A stretch of 64,000 nucleotides of DNA from Haliclystus octoradiatus (lineage: Eukaryota > Cnidaria > Staurozoa > Stauromedusae > Haliclystidae): NCBI GenBank assembly GCA_916610825.1, contig OU744453.1:11985826-12049825 (forward strand), read 5' to 3'. The translations under genes were made by a program, and so were the position numbers. The notes under the pieces are model-generated. The model saw only the letters and a program-made list of their open reading frames with translations, did not search any database and had not been told where the DNA came from. Each line of letters opens with the position of its first letter. Position 1 is the first letter of the stretch. Positions 53,996 to 63,986 of this stretch are shown piece by piece.

Positions 53996-54347
53996 AGACG
54001 GTGTTGCCCTACCGAAGGCACCCGTACCACTCCTCTATTTCTAGATCAATTGCTTTTTTCGCTGAGAGCAATGATTTTAAACGCTCTTTGTTGATCTCAG
54101 CCGCGACACTGCAGATCAATTTCAACAAATTTCATGGCAGATTGGTCTTGATTGTCAATGCGCAACGATGCGCCGCAGCTACTCACAATGCAATTCCCTC
54201 TGGACCATTCCATTCGCCATCTTCAGATGGTACTCATTTGATGTTTCAGATAAAGTCAAGGCTGAGTTGACCTTAGGGGGGATTTGAACCACGGTCGATC
54301 AGATATGATCTGAAGTTCGGTTGCTCTGCCATCTGAGCTAATCCTCC
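53996..54347 (-). repeat. tRNA-derived SINE, most complete copy
   Basis: The minus strand starts with a 72-bp tRNA-like head (54347-54276): GGAGGATTAGCTCAGATGG includes the A box, and GGTTCAAATCC is the B box 35-40 bp later, suited to RNA polymerase III. A ~275-bp body follows, shared with headless copies at 13745-14012 and 34170-34400. The head does not form a clean anticodon arm, so it is not a working tRNA. Confidence 0.85.
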
Positions 54348-54689
54348 TGTATGCCTAACCTCAACAAAATGAATAGAAAAAGTTGGAAATGTTTCAGGTT
54401 TCTGGAAGGCAAACGTTTTCGTCAGAATTGGGTCAATGTAAGTTAGATGTTAAGTTCATCAGTTACATGGCGGTATGAGTAAAACACCAAACTGCAAACT
54501 CTTGCAAACTTACCAACCAGGCCCAAAATATGGAAATGCGACACTTGCCCATACAAAGTTGAAGAGCCCGACGGATTCATTTATCAAGTCTTTCATGAAG
54601 ACAGGTATATTTAATGATATCGACAGTACAGGATATTGCAATAATGGAAATGAGGTAAAACTATAGCTTTAAAAGTTTTGAGATGACAT

Positions 54690-55715
54690 TATTTGGTAAA
54701 AAGTTCTTTATTTTTGCAATTTGCAGTGGCTACTGATTCAGAAATTACTTTTTTGCAAATCGAATTTACAAAATCGGTATATTTCAGATTGTTGTCAGGT
54801 ACCACTCCAAGCAGTTTCATGTTTGAAGACGTTTTTATGAAAGATCTATTTATTTTCAACATTGGTTGTCCTCTACCAAGAATATTCGAACCGGTCTTTT
54901 CGCTGTTTAAAGTTAGGTCATTATTGAAAGCCATTTGCAAAGGTTCTCTTTAATTTCATAGCTCAGTTCATCATCATTGGAGTGGTAATGGTAGATAGTG
55001 GTGTCATCTGCGTACTGGCGAATGGATGAATGAGACATACTGAGATGCAAGCAATTTTCAAACATGTTGACAAGGGTTGGTCCTAGTTTGCTGCCTTGAG
55101 GAACTCCACTTGGAGCCGACCTCCAACTTGATAAAGATCCATTTATTTTTACCTGTTGTCTTCTGCCAACCCATGTAGATAGCTTTTCAGAAGTGCTGTT
55201 GATGATTTAGAGAAACCATAAATAGGTAGCTTGCGTATAAGTAGCCCATGATGAACAACGTCGAAGGCTTTGCTGAGATCGAAGGCAGCAACTGCAACGG
55301 TTTCATTCTCATCTAGGGCTTTGCGCCAGTCTTTTGTTATCTTGACAAGAGCGGTGCTGCATGAGTTGTTTTTCAGGAATCCTGATAATGTGTCTGACCA
55401 TAGGCGATTTGTATCCATGTATGTATTCATTTGCATGTCCAGTAAGCGTCCAAAAACCTGTTGTCTCTAGACTTAATAAGAAGAGTGATGGGTCGATAGT
55501 TTGATATCATCAAAGGATCGTTGCGTTTGAATAACGGTGATACGAGTCTGTCTTTCCAGTGGATAGGATATATGCTATGTTTGATAGCCAGATTAAACGC
55601 CTTACCAAGTGGCACAGCTAAAACGTATTGACCGAGCCTTAATATATAGAGGTTTCTTTGCCTTCAAATGATGCAAAACTGAAGAAATATCATCTGGTGT
55701 GACCTCGTTAAAGGA
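54690..55715 (-). pseudogene. Broken non-LTR retrotransposon reverse transcriptase
   Basis: Reading the minus strand: TPDDISSVLHHLKAKKP, WKDRLVSPLFKRNDP, NYRPITLL, then SCSTALVKITKDW, VAAFDLSKAFDVVHH (motif A), GVPQGSKLGP (motif B), QYADDTT (motif C, about 55001-55020) and MKLLGVVPDNNL (thumb side). The order matches CR1/Jockey/L2-type LINE reverse transcriptase. The YADD catalytic box survives. At least three frame breaks separate the blocks, and no endonuclease domain is present. Confidence 0.9.
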
Positions 55716-55761
55716 ACAAATTTATGTGGGCTCTTAAGTGGGCTTCCGGTGCAAGGGTGAT

Positions 55762-56472
55762 TAAAGGGTTACCACACACTTGCCATGTTTGTATTCGAAA
55801 AAGTCAGGAGACACTCAGGAAGCTAAAAATCACTCGCTCGGAGCTCGTGGTTTTTTAGCGCTTCACTCGTGTCTCCCATCATTTTCTCGATTAGTAAATA
55901 TGAATACAAACATTTGCAAGCGTGTGGTAACCCTTTTCTAAAATAAAACAAACGTCGGGATCTCATTCGAGGGCAGATTCTCAATTCACGAATTCACAAT
56001 TTAAAATTCAATTTCAATTCATAAACCAAGCAAAGGAAATCCCACAACAAGATATATATTGTTGAATAAAGAAAGACACATCCAAGAACTTCTGTAATAT
56101 AAATTGTACATAGTTCTCTAGAAATTGATGTACTATTTGTTATCTAAATTTAAGGTTTACCTTGAAACAGCGTAGCCTCTAATTGTTTTTCATTCTGTGT
56201 TTTTATTTTGCATGCTGCACGACGAACAACTCATTTACCTCGCTTTTCAATAAATATAAACATCTTGAGCTAAATGTCGTTTTGTAAATCGTAGCCATAA
56301 TTGATGTATTTGTTGGATTGTTATCGGAAAGTTATAATATCTGTATTTTATCACAGATCAAACTCTTGAAGCTAGCGGTTTTTCCGGTTTTCGGAGTCAT
56401 GTTATATCCTAGGATTTCATGCACGCTCTTTCGACCAATCAGATCGCAGAAAACCTTCGTGATATTTTAGAA
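55762..56472. repeat. 711-bp tandem duplication, unit 1, with foldback MITE
   Basis: Starts TAAAGGGTTACCACACACTT and ends GATATTTTAGAA. The first ~180 bp is a foldback MITE whose centre reads ATCACTCGCTCGGAGCTCGT. The remaining ~530 bp is non-coding and matches unit 2 closely (CGTAGCCTCTAATTG, TTTCATGCACGCTCTTTCGA). Confidence 0.9.
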
Positions 56473-57156
56473 TAAAGGGTTACCACATACTTGCCATGTT
56501 TGTATTCATATTTACTAAACGAGAATATGCTGGGAGACACGAGTGAAGCGCTAAAAAATCACGAGCTCCGAGCGAGTGATTTTTAGCTTCCCGAGTGCCT
56601 CCCAACATTTTCGAGTTTAGTAAATATGAATACAAACATTTGCAAGCATGTGGTAACCTTTTTCTAAAATAAAACAAATGTCGGAATCTCATTCGACGGC
56701 GAATTTTCAATTCATGAATTCACAACAAGATAGATTTTGTCGAATAAAGAAAGACATATACAAGAACGTCTGTAATATAAGTGGTACAATAGTTCTTTAG
56801 CAAATTAATGCAGTAATTGTTATTTAAATTTTAGGTTTACCTTGAAACAGCGTAGCCTATAATTGTCTTTCATTCTGTGTTTTTATTTTGCATGTTACAT
56901 GACCAATAACTCATTTACCACGCTTTTCGATAAATAAAAACATCTTGAGCTAAATGTCGTTTTGTAAATCGTAGCCATTATTGAGATATTTATTGGATTG
57001 CTATCAAAAAGTTATAAATTCTATAATTTATCACAGATCAAAAACTTTTTGAAGCTTGCGGTTTTTCCCGGTTTTCGGAGCCATGTTTTACCCTAGGATT
57101 TCATGCACGCTCTTTCGACCAATCAGATCGCAGAAAACCTTCGTGATATTTTAGAA
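56473..57156. repeat. 711-bp tandem duplication, unit 2, with foldback MITE
   Basis: Starts TAAAGGGTTACCACATACTT. Its MITE arms, GTTTGTATTCATATTTACTA and complement, are better preserved than in unit 1. Small indels make it 684 bp. Confidence 0.9.
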
Positions 57157-57347
57157 GAACACTTGATGAACACTACTGATGCCAGTCACGATACTATACA
57201 GATTTTGGTCAATGTAATGATGATCAGTCAATGAGGAACCATAACGAAGTTAATACATTACCAGATGAAATGAAGGCTGAGTTGACATTGGGCTGAGTTT
57301 ATTGCTCATTCCATTGTAAAACTATTGAAAGGACATTGAATTAACTC

Positions 57348-57600
57348 CGCAGCTAAAAAGTCGCTCCAACGCAGCCAAATGGATCTTTTCGCAGCAAATT
57401 GTCCTACACCTGCATCTTTAATAAATCGCAGCTAAAATGTAAATACGCTGCAGCTGGTTAGATCATTTCCGCAGAAAATTGTCTCGTTGCCACATCTTTG
57501 AAAAATCGCAACTAAAAAGTGATATCGCCGCAGCTATCTTTCCGCAACAAATCGTCTGCATGTTTGTTAAATAATCGCATCTAACTGGATCTCTGACAAA
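57348..57600 (+). repeat. Imperfect ~79-bp tandem repeat, CGCAGCTAAAAAG
   Basis: Unit starts at 57348, 57427, 57507 and 57575, each beginning CGCA(G/A)CTAA or CGCATCTAA, and each with an internal CCGCAGCAAATTGTC-like block. A related stretch lies at 37250-37440. Confidence 0.75.
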
Positions 57601-58314
57601 GATTAATACTTTCACCATTTAATCAAGGAATTTATTAACACCGAATTGTTAAGACAAAACTAGTCTATACGTAAATAAACCGAACCAGGCTTGATGGCTA
57701 TTAAATACCAGTAATAAGTTGGGATAATCCAAATCACACCCGGAAATCACGATAGCAATTGTATAATAAATAGTAATAATGTATTATGATAGTAAAATAT
57801 AGGAGCGAGATCAACTCCTTTAAACATATAATTTAGATCTCATTGTTATTTCCGATTAACATTATCAAATCAAATCATAAAGGATTGGGTACTAATCTTC
57901 TAAACCAATCATTGGCAGATAGCTAATATTGTCATAACATATCCCCCCATTACATAAAGCGACGTCCCTGGAGCAATAGTTAAAATAGATATAAAAGTTA
58001 GGTATTATAAATTGTAAAAACTTATATAAATGTATTGTAAAAAATTGTATTGTATGATTTAAAATTAAAACCTACAATAAATTATGTAAAATATCTGCAA
58101 TAATTAAATACAGTTCAATTTGATTAATTCACATGAACGTTGCTATTACAATGACGATCAGCATGAAATTGTTCCATTAATTGTCAATAGATATCATAGA
58201 ACTAGCTGCTTCCCATGTTGCGTCATCCTCACTATAACCTTCCCAATGAATCAAATGGCTATGACCACGCCCTCTTTCTTTACAAGATAATATTCTTGCT
58301 ATTGGGAAATATCT

Positions 58315-58751
58315 TAGGGAGGTTTAGATTTAGTACCGGTACCGGTTCAAGTTCATGTTTAGTCAACAAGAAGACTGGGTTATACCTGTACTCGTTCTTT
58401 CAAAACAAGACGTTTAGATTCAATAACATAAAACATCCGTTTCTGTTTTCCAGGTAAAAACAAAATTTCTGACAATTTGTTGAGCCTGTTGAGGATTCAT
58501 TTTGATTTTATGTATAAATTTTATAGCGACAATAAAATTTCATTCAAAAAAGCTAAAGTAAAACCAAAACAAAGCAAAACAACGAAATCAAAACATGTAC
58601 TCCGTGGTTCATGTTTCGCGCCGAAAGGCGTTCCGAAACGAGGAGGTCAGTACAGGTTTCAGAGCATAGGGGCTTCCCCAATGCGCAGAAGTGATGCGCA
58701 ACGAGAAAGCTGTACTCGTAGCTGTACCTGTACTAAATCTAAACCTCCCTA
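58315..58751. mobile_element. TIR element nested in the short LTR element
   Basis: TAGGGAGGTTTAGATTTAGT at 58315 pairs with ACTAAATCTAAACCTCCC ending at 58751. TA may be the target site. The 97-codon plus-strand frame inside looks incidental. Confidence 0.8.
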
Positions 58752-59162
58752 TTGCGTACATCTACGGTAGGTCTGGGTAGAATAGTTGGTGATTGTTCAA
58801 TGTCTGTTTTACTAATAGTACTAAAACAATCATCATTGTCAACATTTTCATTGTTATGATTATTTTGGGTATAAATCACTCTTACTGGCTTCGCTAGAAT
58901 TTTATAGCAAAATCAATATATTGGAATTTTAATTGACTGATACACCCATACCATTACATTATGAATTACACTTACGTAGCCAAGCAGCACCGTCTTCCTT
59001 GGCATCTTCGTAGAAACCGTCAACGCGCATGCGTAATTCCGTCTCACCTTTAAATTTTAAGGGCGCTGACAACTTCACTCTGGAAACAACTTCGCCACTA
59101 ATCGAACGATTAATAATTTCAGTTTTGGTAGTATAGTATGTAGCTTTCGCTCTATCTTTTAC

Positions 59163-59399
59163 TCATCTTGTACAATCACAGTCATTTGCATGCGATGATG
59201 ACGAACCGTTCGAAATGTTACTGATATTGTCTATATTTTCAAATGGATCACATCTCTTAGTTGTCGATGTTTTATCCAATAAATTTAAATTATCAACGTT
59301 GCTATGGCAATTGTCTTCATGTTTGATATTTTTTGTTGAATCAAATGCCATTCTATTAGGCATAGCCGTTAATATCAGTTTGCTTAAGGACGCTTCCAC
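59163..59399 (-). CDS. Unknown 78-residue frame inside the short LTR element
   Basis: Serine/asparagine-rich (ISNISNGSSSSHANDCDC). It sits between the 5' LTR and the nested TIR element and reads toward the further open stretch ending near 58985. It resembles no domain I know. It could be a captured exon or the remnant of a gag-like gene. Confidence 0.3.
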   Translation of the reverse strand: MEASLSKLILTAMPNRMAFDSTKNIKHEDNCHSNVDNLNLLDKTSTTKRCDPFENIDNISNISNGSSSSHANDCDCTR

Positions 59400-59985
59400 C
59401 GACTCCGTTTGAATTCTTATACTTTATCGACAATCTCACTAGTCACTACGTCCATTTTCCTGTTTATTCTGTAAAATTAAAAAGCGCTCATTTATGCTGT
59501 CAGCGTTCTTTTTGATGGTTTCCAATAAATTCATCTCAAGGAAAATATAGGAGCGAGATCAACTCCTTTAAACATATAGTTTAGATCTCATTGTTATTTC
59601 CGATTAACATTCTCTATATCAAATCATAAAAGATTGCGTACTAATCTTCTATATCAATCATTGACTGATAGCTAATATTGTCATAACAAAATTTTGGAAA
59701 CAACAATTATACCATCTGATATTAGATTAAATAGCAAGGTACTGTTGTGCATTTGAGAAACAGGATTAAGTTTGCTCATTACTTAGCTTTATCATCATCA
59801 TCTCAAATCAATGCAAAGAGAGGCCATCGTTATGGTTTAGCCTCATAGTCATGTAACTACAGCATCTTCTATCCTTTTATTTATTTACTTTATTATTAAT
59901 ACTGTATGACTAAGTGATTATTTCTTTGTGGTTTAATTGCAACATATAGTTCATACTTGGTCTCTAAGATGACCAAGGCGTTTTA

Positions 59986-60466
59986 TCAACCGTCTAGAAG
60001 GAGTGTGAACTCCATGCTGTGATGATGTTCTTGATCTACAGTACCTTGATTTACAGGACCATCTAGCTCTTCAGATGATGTGTAATCATCACTTTCCTTA
60101 TCAAATTCTGTTTGACTTTTATCTACTTGCAGATGTCTTCTGCTTCGGCGAATGGAACCTTTGGCAGTTTGACTGTGTAGCTGCGTGGGGCCACTTGCTT
60201 TTCGATGGTTCCCTGATTGTACTTTACAAGACCAAATGATGCGTGCGATTGAACTAGCACTTTTGTTCAACTTTTGAGTGTAGGGAGTGGTGCTGCAATT
60301 TTGTCATATATGTGCTTGCTTGTTTGCTCATTTCCTCTTTCTTTGATTTGACTCCTGATCCGTCCATTGTGTCTGTTTTCATATTTAGTGAAGGGACGAG
60401 GCCTCTGGCTTTTCTACCTTGGAGGCGTTGCATAGTCCAATACCTGCAGTTGGGGTGTTGCGCCAT
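59986..60466 (-). pseudogene. gypsy integrase C-terminal region
   Basis: Two overlapping frames. The second holds SGNHRKASGPTQLH and IRRSRRHLQVD, the basic RRxRRHL-type stretch near the end of gypsy polyproteins. A frameshift separates it from the integrase core. Confidence 0.7.
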
Positions 60467-60591
60467 TCAAGTAAAGCAGCGAATGGATCTGATGAGCATT
60501 TTCTACCTTGGAGGCGTTGCATAGTCCAATACCTGCAGTTGGGGTGTTGCGCCATTCAAGTAAAGCAGCGAATGGATCTGATGAGCACTTC
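60414..60591 (-). repeat. 89-bp tandem duplication within integrase
   Basis: CTACCTTGGAGGCGTTGCAT begins at 60414 and again at 60503, with near-identical following sequence. 89 is not divisible by three, so the duplication breaks the frame. The near-identity of the copies shows it came after most of the decay. Confidence 0.93.
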
Positions 60592-60854
60592 AATAACGTC
60601 TTTGCAATTTTGACAGCTGACTCTGCTTTTCTATTTGACTGTGGGTACGCTGGTGATGATCTTGAATGCTCAATTCTATTATCTTTGGAATATATTTTGA
60701 ATTTGCGTGATGTGAATTGGGAACCTCCGTCACTTTGAATTTTCTTAGGGACTCCACATCTTGCAAATGTTTCTTTAGCAGCGTTTACGGTAGCCAATGC
60801 AGAATAGTTGGACAATTTGCAGATTTCAATGTAGTCACTGTAGTAGTCCATCAC
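60414..60854 (-). pseudogene. gypsy integrase catalytic core
   Basis: MMDYYSDYIEICKLS carries the first Asp. KKIQSDGGSQFTSRKF carries the second Asp. SSPAYPQSNRKAESAVKIAK carries the Glu of the DDE triad. DPFAALLEWRNTPTAG follows as in gypsy integrases. The C-terminal end is disrupted by the 89-bp tandem duplication at 60414-60591, which shifts frame. Confidence 0.88.
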
Positions 60855-60855
60855 C

Positions 60856-61220
60856 AGTAGATACGGTTGTCGACCAATGTGGCATCAAAACCAAGAAGAC
60901 AATTCTGGGGTCTTTGAATATAATACCCTCATTGACTGTAAGTTCATCTCTATAAGTCCAGAAAGTCTTGAGATTATCTGATAGGGTTTGTTTGATGTCA
61001 GTCCAGCCGCGAGTAATTGTTTGTGTGAGGTTCAATAGTTGTTCATGTTCAGCAGTGAATGATTTGATCTCTTCTATGACCGCGTCCCTTATGCTGACAT
61101 ATTCACATGGGTTTAGATTGGCAGCTTCAACAGCACATACATCTGCATGCGTCAATGTCTCTTCAACGATTCCACTGACTGGTGATCATGAAAGGGTGTC
61201 TGCAATAAGTTGGTCTTTGC
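60856..61220 (-). pseudogene. gypsy RNase H-integrase junction and integrase N-terminus
   Basis: GKDQLIADTLSSPVSG continues the VKYKPG of the RNase H side across the inserted element. RGWTDIKQTLSDNLKTFWTY and RDELTVNEGIIFKDPRIV are the typical linker to integrase. Confidence 0.8.
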
Positions 61221-61224
61221 CGGG

Positions 61225-62141
61225 TGTTATGAGGGTAAAATGATTGAGAGCGATAAAATAACATCCACTCTCGTAGAGATTTCAAAACGGAGTCAAATGT
61301 AATTAATAAAATAAAGGGCAATACACAGGGGAAAGGGGAAGTCGATATTAGTCTAATTATGGTAATACGCATTAGCATAACATACCCCCACTGTTAAAAA
61401 AGCACCGCCCCGGTGTTTAACGTCTACATTAATATTATATGAAGGTAAATTAACTGATAATTGCACAATAAAGATAATAAAAATAATGTAGAATAAATGT
61501 AAAAAAGGAATAGATAAATAATTAATAGATAAAAATTATGGTTCAAATATTAGAGTTGGTATTTTCTTCGTAGTCTTTGGTGTTACCGGTATGCCAATGT
61601 TTCTTTAAGTTACGAGAGTCACGTTATAGGTCGGGGGTACAAAAACGACTTTCTCTGAAGAATTGTATTTATTATATTTGAATGTTGTAATTCTTTTTTG
61701 CTAGGTTTATGTAGATGTGTGTTAATCAAATAAATACTACTTGTTGTATTAAGCTCATGGCAACTTGAAGTTGTATTTTGTTGTAATCTTTCTTTGGTGA
61801 ATGAAACAATCGTACCATCCGATTGCTTATTTGTTAATAATTTGTTCAAACATTTGTCTGAAATGGGACTAATTTGTAATTCGACATTACTTAAATCTTC
61901 ATTACTTTTAATTGATAATACGTTATTTTTAATATCATGGTTTTCATTAACGTTATTAACATCGTTGTCGACTGCTATAGCGGAAGGCGTAGTTTCCCTT
62001 CTCCACTGAAAACAGCAAGGTTTAGTGCAGCGAATATATACACAATTGTATTCGCTTGCCATTTTACGTGCCAGTATTTTAATAGGGTAAGGCAAAGTTA
62101 TTTCGAAATCTTTTACGTTCGAAGGACGCATTAGCATAACA
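61225..62141 (-). mobile_element. Miniature LTR element nested in gypsy, 4-bp target duplication
   Basis: The plus-strand left boundary is TGTTATGAGGG at 61225, and the right boundary is GCATTAGCATAACA at 62141. Both are flanked by CGGG (61221-61224, 62142-62145). The minus-strand 3' LTR is 61382-61225 (158 bp, TGTTATGCTAATGCG to CATAACA), preceded by a GTGGGGGTA polypurine tract. At the 5' side only the first ~15 bp (TGTTATGCTAATGCG) match the LTR. The rest of the 5' LTR is absent. LTR length and ends match the 57780-57939 LTR, so these are sister families. Removing it restores continuity of the gypsy frame. Confidence 0.85.
61619..62137 (-). CDS. Unknown 172-residue frame in the nested LTR element
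   Basis: The frame starts three codons inside the element end (MLMRPSNV) and fills most of the interior. It has an N-terminal basic, cysteine-containing segment (YIRCTKPCCFQWRRE), then a low-complexity Asn/Ser-rich stretch. I recognise no family. Given the position it may be a gag remnant or fortuitous. Codon choice is AT-rich like the surroundings. Confidence 0.35.
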   Translation of the reverse strand: MLMRPSNVKDFEITLPYPIKILARKMASEYNCVYIRCTKPCCFQWRRETTPSAIAVDNDVNNVNENHDIKNNVLSIKSNEDLSNVELQISPISDKCLNKLLTNKQSDGTIVSFTKERLQQNTTSSCHELNTTSSIYLINTHLHKPSKKELQHSNIINTILQRKSFLYPRPIT

Positions 62142-62259
62142 CGGGCTTATACTTGACCATCAGACTGTATCGCTGTAGAGCCATGATCATTCTTTGTAAC
62201 CGTTAGGGGCCATTAGTAAAGACTCGTTGAGAATCGATTCTAGGGGCTTGTGGTCGGTT

Positions 62260-62513
62260 TGGACTAGAATATCATTTTACTGCAAATTTATTGGTCGAAT
62301 TTTGAGCAAGCAAAGGCAACGGCCATACATTCTAATTCAATAGGTGCGTATCGTGTTTCAGCAGGAGTGAGGGATCTTGATGCAAACGATACTGGTCTTC
62401 CATCTTGTAGCAAAACCGCACCGAGACCGGAAATGCTAGCATCGCATTGAATGGAGAGTTCTTTTTTTACATCAAAGTATTGGAGCAGGCAGTCTTGGCT
62501 AATACTGTAATAG
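62260..62513 (-). pseudogene. gypsy RNase H domain
   Basis: KKELSIQCDASISGLGAVLL (Asp in CDAS), GRPVSFASRSLTPAETRYAP, then IELECMAVAFACSKF (Glu) match the RNase H of Ty3/gypsy in order. In-frame stops follow. Confidence 0.85.
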
Positions 62514-63161
62514 CTACGATTTGAGTGAAGGCATTCTGCTCAGCACTGCCAAAAATAATTCCTGATTCGGTTTTTTCTCTATCAAACATCGCAATGGTGC
62601 ACTGATTTTGCTGAGGTTATATAAAAACTTCCCAATGCAATTGACCAGGCCCAGGAACCGTCGCATCGATGTGTTGTCTGAGAGTTCGGCCATATCCATA
62701 ATAGTGCGAACTTTCTCTGGGTCGGGTCGAATTCCATCTTTTCTAATATGATGACCAATGTATCGTAGTTCAGTCAATCCCAAGACAGAGTTTAGAAGCA
62801 GTTCAATGCATTTTGGTTTGGTCATTTCCAGCAGTTTCGTTAGGTTTAGATCATGATCATGGTCTTTTCGTGCATCGTCCATTGTGTCTCCACAGCCACA
62901 TACCAAAATGTAATCAGCGACAACCTGGATGCCTTCTAAGTCACGCAGAAGATCAGCAAGGCGACGTTGAAATTCTTCAGGTGCAGAGCAAATCCCGAAT
63001 GTCATTCGCATCCAACGATATTTTCCATCAGGTGTCCAAAATGTTGTCAGATAGCTGCTTGATTCACTCGATTTTACATGTAGAAACCCATCTTCTGCAT
63101 GAGGAGAGAAATTTTTTTTTGCATTACTGAGATTTGATAGTACGTCATCAATTGTTTGCAT
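62514..63161 (-). pseudogene. gypsy reverse transcriptase, catalytic residues lost
   Basis: Conserved blocks: TPDGKYRWMRMTFGICSAPE, EFQRRLADLLRDLEG, YIGHHIRKDGIRPDPEKV, LGLVNCIGKFLYNLS. Motif A reads SPHAEDGF where active enzymes have DA-(K/R)-DG. Motif C reads VVADYILV where two adjacent Asp are expected. Both catalytic positions are altered, so it cannot be active. Confidence 0.9.
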
Positions 63162-63177
63162 TTCATAGTGGTTTATT

Positions 63178-63635
63178 TTAATAACTTTGTTTAGATCTTT
63201 CGGATTCTATGTGATATTCTCCTGGGAAACTTCCTACTTCAGTGAAAACCTCGTTGTATTTCTTTAATAGTTCTTCTTTTTCTATGTGCGTAGTCTTTGA
63301 GTCAGTATTGCTTGCTCCCATTACATTCACACATTCGCCGACTCTTATTAACCCAAGTGTTGTACACATCTCCAAAAACAATAGTCTTGTCCGTCCAAGA
63401 TCCACAACTTCAAATGTGATCGTGTCTGGTATTGTTTTCACAATTGTGTGGCTTTCAGTGTTCCTTTTGAGATAGCTTTGCTGCCATTATACATAGTAAG
63501 AATCGTGCTGCTCTTTTTAAGCTTTGGTCTGACAAGCTTATCATGGTCTTTTAGGCATAGCAAATTCACAGCTGCTCCAGAGTTGTACTTTACTGGTAGG
63601 GGCACCTTGATTTCACCGTCAAGTGTAATGTGCAA
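63178..63635 (-). pseudogene. gypsy aspartic protease and linker
   Basis: KYNSGAAVNLL replaces the D-(S/T)-GA catalytic motif (Asp to Asn). The linker after it has YNEVFTEVGSFPGEYHIE, the usual segment just ahead of reverse transcriptase. Two frames overlap. Confidence 0.8.
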
Positions 63636-63713
63636 TTTTACAGTTTGCTCTTTACCATTATTTTTAACCTGGATAATGTTTCTATTTTGATCATCGCTGC
63701 TGTCGTCAAGATA

Positions 63714-63986
63714 TTAAACTGTCTGTGTTGACCGGCATGCAGCGGCATTATAATTGATTCTTTTGCATTCTTCACAGTACTTTCCATATGCAGGACAAGC
63801 TCGTGCTGTATGAGTGCCAGTGCAGAATTTGCAGTTAGTAATGGTCTTGACTTGCTTCATTTTAAGCTTCTGGTACTTTTCTGCTATTAAACTAATAGCA
63901 TGAACCTCTTCTGGCAATTTGGTCATATCCGCCTTGGTATCTTCATCTCGGCAACACATCTTCACAGCTTTTTCCAGTGTCAGCAT
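63714..63986 (-). pseudogene. gypsy gag nucleocapsid, zinc knuckle
   Basis: CKFCTGTHTARACPAYGKYC provides a C-x2-C-x3-H-x4-C knuckle followed by a second Cys-rich stretch (CEECKRINYNAAAC). The rest of gag lies to the right of the window. Confidence 0.85.

Larger units (their letters stand above)
57780..59688 (-). mobile_element. Short LTR retrotransposon with asymmetric LTRs
   Basis: The 3' LTR is 57780-57939 (160 bp; minus strand starts TGTTATGACAATATTAGC) and is preceded by the polypurine tract GGGGGGATA. The 5' LTR is 59542-59688 and is nearly identical but lacks the last ~13 bp at its inner edge. The interior holds no polymerase. It has a 78-codon minus-strand frame (59399-59163), then about 60 further open codons (to about 58985, ETELRMRVDGFYEDAKEDG) followed by CTACGTAAGT, a possible splice donor. 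I do not recognise this protein. A TIR element (58315-58751) is inserted inside. No matching target duplication was found. Confidence 0.75.

Noticed and set aside
54276..54347. Functional tRNA gene on the minus strand
   Set aside because: A and B boxes are present, but the anticodon arm does not pair and a repeated body follows. It is a SINE head.
59542..59688. This LTR considered as the 3' LTR of the large gypsy element
   Set aside because: No polypurine tract precedes it, and it pairs with the LTR at 57780-57939 instead.
60312..60738. Plus-strand frames of 64-76 codons
   Set aside because: They are the antisense of the gypsy integrase region, repeated because of the 89-bp duplication.
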